Assembly (NCBI RefSeq): GCF_012927745.1
Contig: NZ_JABBKX010000005.1
Location: 186,001-250,000 of the forward strand
Origin: Neoroseomonas marina
GTDB lineage: Bacteria > Pseudomonadota > Alphaproteobacteria > Acetobacterales > Acetobacteraceae
Reading direction: 5' to 3'
Length of the DNA: 64,000 nucleotides
The position numbers were made by a program, and so were the translations under genes. A model generated the notes under the pieces. That model did no database searches and had not been told where the DNA came from. It was given only the letters and a program-made list of their open reading frames with translations. Numbering within the stretch: the first letter of the stretch is position 1; each line of letters begins with the position of its first letter. Shown here piece by piece: positions 57,557 through 64,000 of the stretch.

Positions 57557-59269
57557 TCAGCGGCTTTCGCGCAGTTCGTCCACCGTGCGCGCAGCGTCCG
57601 CGGGCGGCACGCCGAGCCGCGCCATCGCATAGTCCGCCATGCCGAGCGCGATCTCGCGTTCGCCCATCACCACGAGGCCGACGCCCTGTTCGCGTTCCAG
57701 GAAGGCCGCCTCCTCCTCGTCATGCGCGCGGGCGGCGGCGATGATCGCAGGGTTCGCGGCACGCGCCATGTCCATCACCCGGCGGCAGCCGGCGGCATCG
57801 GGCATGCCCAGCACGATCAGCCGCGCAACCTCGGGCCGCGCCGCCTTCAGCACCTCCGGCCGCGTCGCGTCACCCCAGACGACGGGCACGCCGGCGGCAC
57901 GCAGGGCCTCCGCGGCCTGGTGGTCGGTCTCGATCACCACATGCGTCAGACCGTGGCGGCGCAGCGCGGCGGCGACGATACGCCCGACGCGGCCGTGCCC
58001 GACCAGGATCGCGTGGCCGGCGAGCCCTCCGGGCGGCAGGTGCGACAGCCGCGCGCCGCCGCGGCGCTGCAGCCAGGCGCGCATCCGCCGCGTGCCCTCG
58101 ATCGCGACGGCGAGCCGATCCGCGAGCGCCTGGGTCAGCGGCGTCGCGAGGATGGTCAGCGTCGCCGCGACCAGGATCGGCCCGCGCACCTCGTTGGGCA
58201 CGATGCCGGCGCCGATCGCCAGCGCGCCGAGCAGGAAGGAGAATTCCCCGATCTGGGTCATCGCGCCGGCGGCCGAGGCGGCCGCGGGCACCGGCACGCG
58301 GAGCAGGATCAGCAAGCCGAAGATCGCCCCGCCGGTGCCGAGCATCACCGCGATCAGGGTGAGGGCCGACGCAAAGGGCATGGCGAACATCGCATCGGGT
58401 TCGACGAGCATCCCGACCGAGACGAAGAACAGGGCGACGAAGACACGTTGGAGGGGCACCGTCTCCGCCGCCGCCTGGTGGCCGAGGGGGCTTTCGCCGA
58501 GCAGCACGCCGGCGAAGAAGGCACCGAGCGCCGGCGAGACGCCGAACACGGCCGAGGCGCCGAAGGCAATGCCGAGGGCCGTCGCGATCACCGCCAGCGT
58601 GAAGAGTTCCCGCGACCCGGTGCTGGCGACGAGCGCCAGCAGCCGGGGCAGCAGCACCCGACCGCCCAGCGCCATCGCGAGAAGAAAGGCGAGCAGTTCG
58701 CCCGCCGCCGCCGCGAGGCGCGCGCCGAGTCCGTCGGTCGCCGCGCCGCCGGCGAGGGCCGGCAGCAGGACCAGAGCCCCCACCGCGATCAGGTCCTGCA
58801 TGACCAGCCAGCCCAGGGCGATCCGCCCTGCCTCGCCGCCCAGCCGGCCCTTGTCCTCGAGTGCACGGGTCGACACCGCGGTCGACGAGATGGCAAGCGC
58901 GAGACCGAAGACCAGCGCCGACACCCAGCCAAGGCCAAGCGCCACGATCCCGACCCCCGCACCCAGCAGCGTGCCGGCGGCGACCTGGGCCAGCGCGCCC
59001 GGCACGGCGATGCGCCAGACCGCGGCCAGGTCCCGTGGCCGGAAATGCAGCCCCACGGCGAACAGCAGCAGCGCCACCCCGATTTCGGCCAGCGCGCCGG
59101 TGACCGCCGGGTCCGCGACGAAGCCCGGCGTATGCGGGCCGACGGCAATGCCGGCGGCGATGTAGCCGAGCAGCGGCGGCAGCCTCAGCAGCCGGGCCGC
59201 GAGGCCGCAGGCGAAGGCAAGGGCGAGCGCGACGACGAGCGTCGCGACCAGCGGTCCGGCATGGGTCAT
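57557..59269 (-). CDS. CPA2-family cation:proton antiporter (KefB/YbaL-like)
   Basis: Inner-membrane transporter of 570 aa. About 12 hydrophobic segments fill residues 1-385, with GLAARLLRLPPLLGYIAAGIAVGPHTPGF near the N-terminus. A C-terminal TrkA-N/RCK domain at about 415-545 begins HAILVGHGRVGRIVAAALRRHG and contains VVWGDATRPEVLKAAR. The architecture matches YbaL/RosB-type K+/H+ antiporters regulated by nucleotides. The start is ATG 59269. No ancillary KefF/KefG gene is nearby, so glutathione gating is unproven. Confidence 0.92.
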   Translation of the reverse strand: MTHAGPLVATLVVALALAFACGLAARLLRLPPLLGYIAAGIAVGPHTPGFVADPAVTGALAEIGVALLLFAVGLHFRPRDLAAVWRIAVPGALAQVAAGTLLGAGVGIVALGLGWVSALVFGLALAISSTAVSTRALEDKGRLGGEAGRIALGWLVMQDLIAVGALVLLPALAGGAATDGLGARLAAAAGELLAFLLAMALGGRVLLPRLLALVASTGSRELFTLAVIATALGIAFGASAVFGVSPALGAFFAGVLLGESPLGHQAAAETVPLQRVFVALFFVSVGMLVEPDAMFAMPFASALTLIAVMLGTGGAIFGLLILLRVPVPAAASAAGAMTQIGEFSFLLGALAIGAGIVPNEVRGPILVAATLTILATPLTQALADRLAVAIEGTRRMRAWLQRRGGARLSHLPPGGLAGHAILVGHGRVGRIVAAALRRHGLTHVVIETDHQAAEALRAAGVPVVWGDATRPEVLKAARPEVARLIVLGMPDAAGCRRVMDMARAANPAIIAAARAHDEEEAAFLEREQGVGLVVMGEREIALGMADYAMARLGVPPADAARTVDELRESR

Positions 59270-59300
59270 TGCCGCCAGGATAGACGCCCTGGCGCGGCCG

Positions 59301-59831
59301 TCAGCCTTCCGGCGGAGTCGTCGCCCCCTTACCGAGCGCGAGCGTCATCAGCACGCTGTCCACCCAGCGCCCGTGTTTCCAGCCGACGGCCGGCAACAGC
59401 CCCGCGCGGGCGAAGCCGGCCCGCTCATGCAGGCCGATCGAGGCGTCGTTGGCCGAATCCCCGATCACCGCGACCATCAGCCGGAAGCCACGCCGGGTGC
59501 AGTCCTCGATCAGCGCACCGAGCAGCAGTCGGCCCGTCCCGCCCCGCGTGCCGCCGGGGGCGACGTAGACCGAGTTCTCGACGGCGAAACGGTAGGCCGG
59601 CCGCGGGCGATAGGCTGAGGCGTAGGTGTAGCCGACGACCCGGCCATCCCGCTCGGCAACCATGTGCGGGTAGCCGCCGGCGAGCACGGCAGCGCGACGG
59701 CGGGCCATCTCGGCCTGGTCCGGGGGCTCGAGTTCGAAGCTCGCCAGGCCATGGGCGACCCAGTGGCCGTAGATGGCGGTGATGGCCGGAAGATCGTCCT
59801 CGCGGCTGGCGCGGATGGCGAGTGTGGTCAT
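59301..59831 (-). CDS. GNAT acetyltransferase, phosphinothricin-type
   Basis: GNAT of 176 aa of the phosphinothricin/methionine-sulfoximine acetyltransferase (PAT/Bar, YncA) group. The start MTTLAIRASREDDLPAITAIYGHWV is typical; the motif GRVVGYTYASAYRPRPAYRFAVENSVYVAPGGTRGGTGRLLL (acetyl-CoA site) and ERAGFARAGLLPAVGWKHGRWVDSVLM are diagnostic. The ATG 59831 start is chosen over the longer frame at 59921, which would run towards the tRNA. It may detoxify N-acyl-type analogues; the natural substrate is unknown. Confidence 0.88.
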   Translation of the reverse strand: MTTLAIRASREDDLPAITAIYGHWVAHGLASFELEPPDQAEMARRRAAVLAGGYPHMVAERDGRVVGYTYASAYRPRPAYRFAVENSVYVAPGGTRGGTGRLLLGALIEDCTRRGFRLMVAVIGDSANDASIGLHERAGFARAGLLPAVGWKHGRWVDSVLMTLALGKGATTPPEG

Positions 59832-59944
59832 GCCGGCAGGGTGGCGGCGTGGCAGCGCATCGGGAAGCCGGATGACCCGTGGGGTGGTGGGCCGGGCGCC
59901 GGGGCTTCCGTCCGGCCGCACGGTGGGCTATGGCTGCGCCGCAC

Positions 59945-60021
<77 letters not shown>

Positions 60022-60173
60022 CGCCTCCCCCGCATCCTGTTCCGGAACGCGCCATGGCGCCGGAGCAGCCGCGCACCCCCGATCGGTCGAGAAGTTTTCC
60101 CGCCCTCGCCTGCCGTTGGCGGGATCGCCGCGTGATTGTTCCGTTCCCCATCGTCGGGACGGAGTGCGGCAAG

Positions 60174-60362
60174 ATGGCGTTCGGGACGTCGTTCAGCGTG
60201 TGGGTTCTTCAGGCCCTGCTGATGTTGGCCGGAATTGCAGGTGTGGCGCTTGCCGCAACGATCCTCTATCGCGGGCGCCAGCGCACCATCGATCAACCCA
60301 AAGTTGTCCTATCCGGACAGTATCCCCGCAACGCGGGTGGCTACGGCCGCCGTCGCGGCTGA
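60174..60362 (+). CDS. Small single-pass membrane protein
   Basis: A 62-residue protein with one transmembrane helix at about 9-30 (VWVLQALLMLAGIAGVALAATIL) and a basic C-terminal tail ending RNAGGYGRRRG. ATG 60174 has GGAG nine bases upstream, which favours it over the longer frame at 60054. It is not homologous to anything I recognise. It lies between tRNA-Arg and another small unknown gene. Confidence 0.55.
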   Translation: MAFGTSFSVWVLQALLMLAGIAGVALAATILYRGRQRTIDQPKVVLSGQYPRNAGGYGRRRG

Positions 60363-60402
60363 GGGGGGAAGCGCGTTAAGGAAACGCACCGCAATATCAC
60401 CT

Positions 60403-60424
60403 CTCCGTGATACTTTTCACGGAG
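60403..60424. promoter_or_regulatory. Hairpin before the 60471 gene
   Basis: A perfect 8-bp inverted repeat, CTCCGTGA / TCACGGAG, with a 6-nt loop TACTTT. It lies in the gap between two small genes and includes a GGAGG in its right arm region (60421-60425). A weaker GCGTT/AACGC stem is at 60373-60387. It could be a terminator for the upstream gene without a U tract, or a 5'-leader structure; undecided. Confidence 0.4.
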
Positions 60425-60470
60425 GATTCGCGGCGAGTTTCACGCGAGTTGATCTACCCAGGGAGCGGCG

Positions 60471-60713
60471 ATGACGGGTCCTTCGGGTCCCCATCGCGTC
60501 ACCTGTTCCAGGGGGCTCGCCATGAACCACGTCCCGGCGAAGAGCACCGTTTCCGATCTCTCGCTGACCGCCGCCAGGCACGGCGCAGACAGCATCGTGC
60601 GCGCCAGAACGGCGATCGACGAGATCATCGTCGACGCCTACGAGCACGGTGACGTCGACGCCGTCCGAACACTCCACGCCGTCGCGGCACTCCTCGCAGC
60701 CGTCAAACACTAG
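60471..60713 (+). CDS. Small hypothetical protein
   Basis: An 80-residue frame from ATG 60471 (GGGAGCGG just upstream) or ATG 60522 (MNHVPAKSTVSDL). The body is an Ala-rich amphipathic helix-like segment: ADSIVRARTAIDEIIVDAYEHGDVDAVRTLHAVAALLAAV. No known domain is recognised. Codon third positions are GC-rich like the neighbours. It may be a small cytoplasmic coiled-helix protein. Confidence 0.5.
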   Translation: MTGPSGPHRVTCSRGLAMNHVPAKSTVSDLSLTAARHGADSIVRARTAIDEIIVDAYEHGDVDAVRTLHAVAALLAAVKH

Positions 60714-60885
60714 GCGGACGCGCTGTCCCGGCGCGCTCGGGGGGGCGCGCCCGGGGGCCACGGGGGCGCGGATGCGATGGGCCGGGGGGTCGGCCCCGAG
60801 CGCCGCGCCCCTCGCCCGCCCCCTTCGGCACCCATGGCGCGACCGGCGCCGCCGGGCGATGCTCGGGCCGAAGGGGACACCGCGC

Positions 60886-62280
60886 ATGACCGATCTCTGG
60901 CGCCTCGCCGCCACCGACCTCGCCCACCGCATCCGCTCGAAGCAGGTTTCCGCGACCGAGGCCGCGCGCGACGCGCTCGCCCGGCTCGACGCCGTGAATC
61001 CGCGGATCAATGCCGTGGTGGACCACCGGCCGGAGGAGGTGCTGGCCCAGGCGGCCGCCATCGACGCTGCCATCGCGCGCGGGGATGACCCCGGGCCGCT
61101 CGCCGGCGTGCCGGTGACCATCAAGGTCAATGTCGACCAGGCCGGCTTCGCGACCACCAACGGGCTGCGGCTGCAGCAGGATCTCATGGCCTCGGCGGAC
61201 AATCCGGTGGTGGCGAACCTGCGCAAGGCGGGGGCGGTGCTGCTGGGGCGGACCAACACGCCGGCCTTCTCGCTGCGCTGGTTCACCCGCAATTCCCTGC
61301 ATGGGCACACGAAGAACCCGCGGGATCCGTCGATCACGCCAGGCGGTTCCTCGGGCGGGGCGGCGGCAGCCGTCGCGGCCGGGATCGGGGCGATCGGCCA
61401 TGGCACCGATATCGGCGGATCGGTCCGCTATCCGGCCTATGCCTGCGGGGTGCACGGCATCCGCCCGACGCTGGGACGTATCCCCGCCTGGAACCCCTCC
61501 TCGGCCGAACGGCACATCGGCGGGCAGGTGATGGCGGTGTCGGGACCCATCGCGCGCACCATCAACGACCTGCGGGTGGCGCTGGCGGCGATGTCCGCCC
61601 GCGACATCCGCGACCCGTGGTGGGTGGGCGCGCCGCTCGAGGGCCCGCCGGCACCCAAGCGCGCCGCGCTGTGCATCCGCCCCGAGGGCATGGAGGTCCA
61701 GCCCGCGGTCGAGGCGGCGCTGCGCGACGCGGCGAAGCGCCTCGAGGCCGCCGGCTGGCGCATCGAGGAAGCCGAGACCCCGCCGCTGCGCGAACCCGCG
61801 GCCCTGCAGGCCATGCTGTGGCTGGCGGAATCCCGCCGCGGCCTCAACGCCGCCCTGCACAGGGAAGCCGACCCCGACGCGACCTTCGTCTTCGCCCAGA
61901 TGGAGGAGCTCTGCCCGCAGCCGGACCTCAACGCCTTCATGGACGCGCTGCAGAAGCGGTCCTTCTTCGTCCGGCAGTGGATGGAATTCTTCGAACGCTT
62001 CCCGGTCGCGATCACCCCCGTCTCGGGCGAGCTGCCCTTCCGCGACCAGGAGGATGTCGAGAGCCCCGCCGCATTCCGCCGCATCATGGAAGCGCAGCTC
62101 ACCCAGGTCGGCCTGCCTCTGATGGGGCTGCCGGGGCTGACGGTCACCACCGGGCTGGTCGGCACCGTGCCGGTCGGCGTCCAGCTGGTCGCCGGGCGCT
62201 ACCGGGAGGACCTGCTGCTCGCCGCCGGCGCGGCGATCGAGGCCGCCGGCGTCCCGCCCGCCCCCGTCGACCCCGCCTGA
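60886..62280 (+). CDS. Amidase signature family hydrolase
   Basis: Third amidase, 464 aa, with K80 (VTIKVNVD), S155 (PGGSSGGAA) and S179 (GHGTDIGGSVRYPA), 24 residues apart. The N-terminus is MTDLWRLAATDLAHRIRSKQVSATEAARDAL. ATG 60886 is preferred; the frame extends to 60649 through the small upstream gene out of phase. It is 74 nt upstream of an M20 hydrolase, so the two may degrade a ureido or amide compound in sequence (inference). Confidence 0.9.
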   Translation: MTDLWRLAATDLAHRIRSKQVSATEAARDALARLDAVNPRINAVVDHRPEEVLAQAAAIDAAIARGDDPGPLAGVPVTIKVNVDQAGFATTNGLRLQQDLMASADNPVVANLRKAGAVLLGRTNTPAFSLRWFTRNSLHGHTKNPRDPSITPGGSSGGAAAAVAAGIGAIGHGTDIGGSVRYPAYACGVHGIRPTLGRIPAWNPSSAERHIGGQVMAVSGPIARTINDLRVALAAMSARDIRDPWWVGAPLEGPPAPKRAALCIRPEGMEVQPAVEAALRDAAKRLEAAGWRIEEAETPPLREPAALQAMLWLAESRRGLNAALHREADPDATFVFAQMEELCPQPDLNAFMDALQKRSFFVRQWMEFFERFPVAITPVSGELPFRDQEDVESPAAFRRIMEAQLTQVGLPLMGLPGLTVTTGLVGTVPVGVQLVAGRYREDLLLAAGAAIEAAGVPPAPVDPA

Positions 62281-62354
62281 TCCCTGCCCTTGCCAGCCCG
62301 GACGCAGGGGGATAGTGCCGAACCCCCTGCATTCGACCCGGCGGACAGAGGCAC

Positions 62355-63599
62355 ATGAGCGGCACCAACCAGCGCATCGACGGCAAGCGTCTCTGGGACA
62401 GCCTGATGGCGATGGCCGAGATCGGCGCCACGCCGAAGGGCGGCGTCAAGCGCCTGACCCTGTCCGACGTCGACAAGAAGGGCCGCGACACCTTCAAGGG
62501 CTGGTGCGAAGCGCTCGGCCTCACGGTCCGCGTCGACGCCATCGGCAACATGTTCGCCCGGCGCGAGGGCCGCGACCCCAAGCGGCTGCCGGTCCTGCTG
62601 GGCAGCCACCTCGACAGCCAGCCGACCGGCGGCAAGTTCGACGGCGCGCTCGGCGTCATCGCCGGGCTCGAGGTCATGCGCACGCTGCACGACCTCAATA
62701 TCGTCACCGAGGCGCCGATCGAGCTGATCAACTGGACCGACGAGGAAGGCTCCCGCTTCGGCCATTCGCTGATGGGGTCGGGCACCTGGGCCGGGATCTA
62801 CACGCTCGATAAGACCTACGGTCTGAAGGACGTCGACGGCGTCTCGGTCTCCGAGGCGCTGGACCAGATCGGCTACAAGGGCCCGAACCCCGCCAAGCCC
62901 TTCCCGGCCGATGCCTATTTCGAGCTGCATATCGAGCAGGGGCCGATCCTCGAGAAGGAAGGCAAGCAGATCGGCGTCGTGACCGGCGCCCAGGCGCAGG
63001 TCTGGTACGACGCGGTCATCACCGGGCAGGACAGCCATGCCGGCACCACGCCGCCTTCCGCGCGCAAGGACGCGCTGGTCGCGGCGGCGAAGGTCATCAC
63101 GCTGGTCGATGACCTGATGCGCGCGCGCGGCGAGGACGGCCGCGGCACCGTCGGCTTCCTGCAGATCGCCGCCCCCTCCCGCAACGTGGTGCCCGGCGAG
63201 GTGCGCTTCAGCGTGGAGTTCCGCCACCCCGACGACGCGCAGATCCAGGGCCTGGCGAAGACCTTCCCCGAACAGGCCAAGGCGCTGGTCGAGGCGACGG
63301 GCTGCAAGCTGGACCTGACGGAGCTCTTCGTCATCCCGGCCCAGCCCTTCGACCCCGCCTGCGTCGACCTGGTGCGCCAGGCGGCGAAGCGGCTCGGCTT
63401 CTCGTCGCGCGAGATCATCTCCGGCGCCGGCCACGATGCGGTCTATGTCGCGCGCTCGGTGCCGACGGCGATGATCTTCACCCCCTGCAAGGATGGGCTC
63501 AGCCACAACGAGGCCGAGAGCATCCTCCCCGAGGAAGCCGAGGCCGGCTGCCAGGTGCTGTTCGAGGCGGTGGTGGCGCGCGCCAACCGCGCGCTCTGA
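62355..63599 (+). CDS. M20-family N-carbamoyl amino acid hydrolase / allantoate-amidohydrolase type
   Basis: Zinc-dependent amidohydrolase of 414 aa, of the hydantoinase/carbamoylase (HyuC/AllC) type. Metal-site segments are LLGSHLDSQPTGGKFDGALG (H85, D96), NWTDEEGSRFG (E), HIEQGPILEKEG (H) and SGAGHDAVYVARSVP, with DSHAGTTP in the dimerisation lid domain. It may release ammonia and CO2 from N-carbamoyl amino acids, or cleave a ureidoglycolate-type product; specificity is uncertain. ATG 62355. It follows the amidase gene. Confidence 0.9.
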   Translation: MSGTNQRIDGKRLWDSLMAMAEIGATPKGGVKRLTLSDVDKKGRDTFKGWCEALGLTVRVDAIGNMFARREGRDPKRLPVLLGSHLDSQPTGGKFDGALGVIAGLEVMRTLHDLNIVTEAPIELINWTDEEGSRFGHSLMGSGTWAGIYTLDKTYGLKDVDGVSVSEALDQIGYKGPNPAKPFPADAYFELHIEQGPILEKEGKQIGVVTGAQAQVWYDAVITGQDSHAGTTPPSARKDALVAAAKVITLVDDLMRARGEDGRGTVGFLQIAAPSRNVVPGEVRFSVEFRHPDDAQIQGLAKTFPEQAKALVEATGCKLDLTELFVIPAQPFDPACVDLVRQAAKRLGFSSREIISGAGHDAVYVARSVPTAMIFTPCKDGLSHNEAESILPEEAEAGCQVLFEAVVARANRAL

Positions 63600-63602
63600 C
63601 CC

Positions 63603-63890
63603 TCACCCGGTCGCGGAGACCAGCACCTCGCCCCGCGTCACGCTGGGCGGGGTGGGCAGCAGCTCCGCGAGGTTCGACGAGACGATGCTGCGCACCTGCT
63701 CGTTCGCGGCATCCATCTCGGCCTCGCTCTCGAACAGGCTGACCGAGAAGACGCCGGTCTCCGACCGCCCGGCCCAGTAGCCCCGGAAGCCCGGCCGCGC
63801 CTGGAGCAGCGGCAGGATCATCGCCTCGACCCGTCGCGCGATCTCGGCGGTGGAGGCGCTGGTTTCGTAGGTGCGGATCATCGCGTGCAT
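63603..63890 (-). CDS. ABM-like monooxygenase-domain protein
   Basis: A 95-residue dimeric alpha-beta barrel protein resembling the antibiotic-biosynthesis-monooxygenase (ABM/YgiN) fold: MHAMIRTYETSASTAEIARRVEAMILPLLQARPGFRGYWAG ... VFSVSLFESEAEMDAANEQVRSIVSSNL. The His and the FRGYW segment are where heme- or quinol-type members act. ATG 63890 has GGAGG about six bases upstream; ATG 63881 is also possible. Convergent with the M20 gene, 3 nt apart. Confidence 0.8.
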   Translation of the reverse strand: MHAMIRTYETSASTAEIARRVEAMILPLLQARPGFRGYWAGRSETGVFSVSLFESEAEMDAANEQVRSIVSSNLAELLPTPPSVTRGEVLVSATG

Positions 63891-64000
63891 GATGGCCTCC
63901 CTGGTGGCGCGGCTGCGCCGGCAGGATTGCGCGCCCCGAGGGAGGTCCAAGTCAAACGGCCGCTTCGCAGGTGCGGCAGGCCTGATCCGCGCCGGCAGGT

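Noticed and set aside
57722..59782. Plus-strand frame of 686 codons over the antiporter
   Set aside because: Antisense shadow with no recognisable domain; the minus-strand antiporter is unambiguous.
63952..64000. C-terminal end of a minus-strand gene entering from the right edge
   Set aside because: The frame PAGADQACRTCEAAV-stop is only 15 residues, too little to support a call, though a real gene end is possible.

Overview
The window looks like a chromosomal segment of a high-GC alphaproteobacterium, most probably an Acetobacteraceae member close to Roseomonas. The basis is the very high G+C of nearly all codon third positions, a corC-ybeY-phoH-miaB run, a plsC-type gene, and an olsB-fur-mucR group beside rimI-tsaB. 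Five orphan Bug/TctC periplasmic receptors and a petP/petR-like MarR-OmpR-kinase operon divergent from ilvE point the same way. The assignment is by protein resemblance only; no rRNA is present. About 62 protein genes and one tRNA-Arg(CCG) are packed tightly, often with 1-4 nt stop/start overlaps. No stretch over about 210 bases lacks a gene.

Layout. 1-4.3 kb: corC (partial), ybeY, phoH, miaB and a PlsC/OlsA-type acyltransferase, all on the minus strand. 4.5-8.3 kb: accessory block (Bug receptor, opine-dehydrogenase-like enzyme, Bug receptor, GST). 8.3-11.6 kb: olsB, fur, mucR, tusA-like, rimI, tsaB. 11.7-20.2 kb: Bug receptor, amidase, small DUF protein, PaiB-like protein, an acyl-CoA dehydrogenase pair with a crotonase, a PEP-mutase/lyase-family enzyme and a PQQ sugar dehydrogenase. 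20.3-29.7 kb: SDR, TAXI-TRAP transporter, CBS/BON protein, membrane metallophosphoesterase, D-2-hydroxyacid dehydrogenase, mandelate-racemase-group enolase and YihY/BrkB. 29.7-38.9 kb: EF-hand protein, RlmM-like methyltransferase, two small membrane proteins, PhzF, GST, aminotransferase with divergent MocR regulator, GNAT, an AT-rich orphan gene and lpdA. 39-45.4 kb: tandem Bug receptors, kinase/OmpR/MarR operon, ilvE, GNAT.

45.4-53.1 kb is the most coherent catabolic unit: uronate dehydrogenase, a three-part TRAP transporter, a DapA-family lyase, a GntR/FadR regulator and a divergent arabinonate-type IlvD/Edd dehydratase. A nearly identical 15-bp motif lies in the gntR/dehydratase divergent region and again upstream of the TRAP genes, which suggests one local sugar-acid regulon. 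53-59.8 kb: amidase, cupin, L-threonate-dehydrogenase-like enzyme, MarR with a perfect 19-bp palindrome upstream, PanE-like reductase, CPA2 antiporter, GNAT. 59.9-64 kb: tRNA-Arg, two small unknown genes, amidase, M20 carbamoylase-type hydrolase, ABM-like protein.

The main structures not explained by genes are a three-copy dispersed double-hairpin element placed immediately after stop codons, the shared operator of the sugar-acid cluster, the MarR palindrome, repeats in the MocR divergent region, and an AT-rich orphan gene with an SHGG...CxxCR pattern. No CRISPR array, insertion sequence or prophage was seen.
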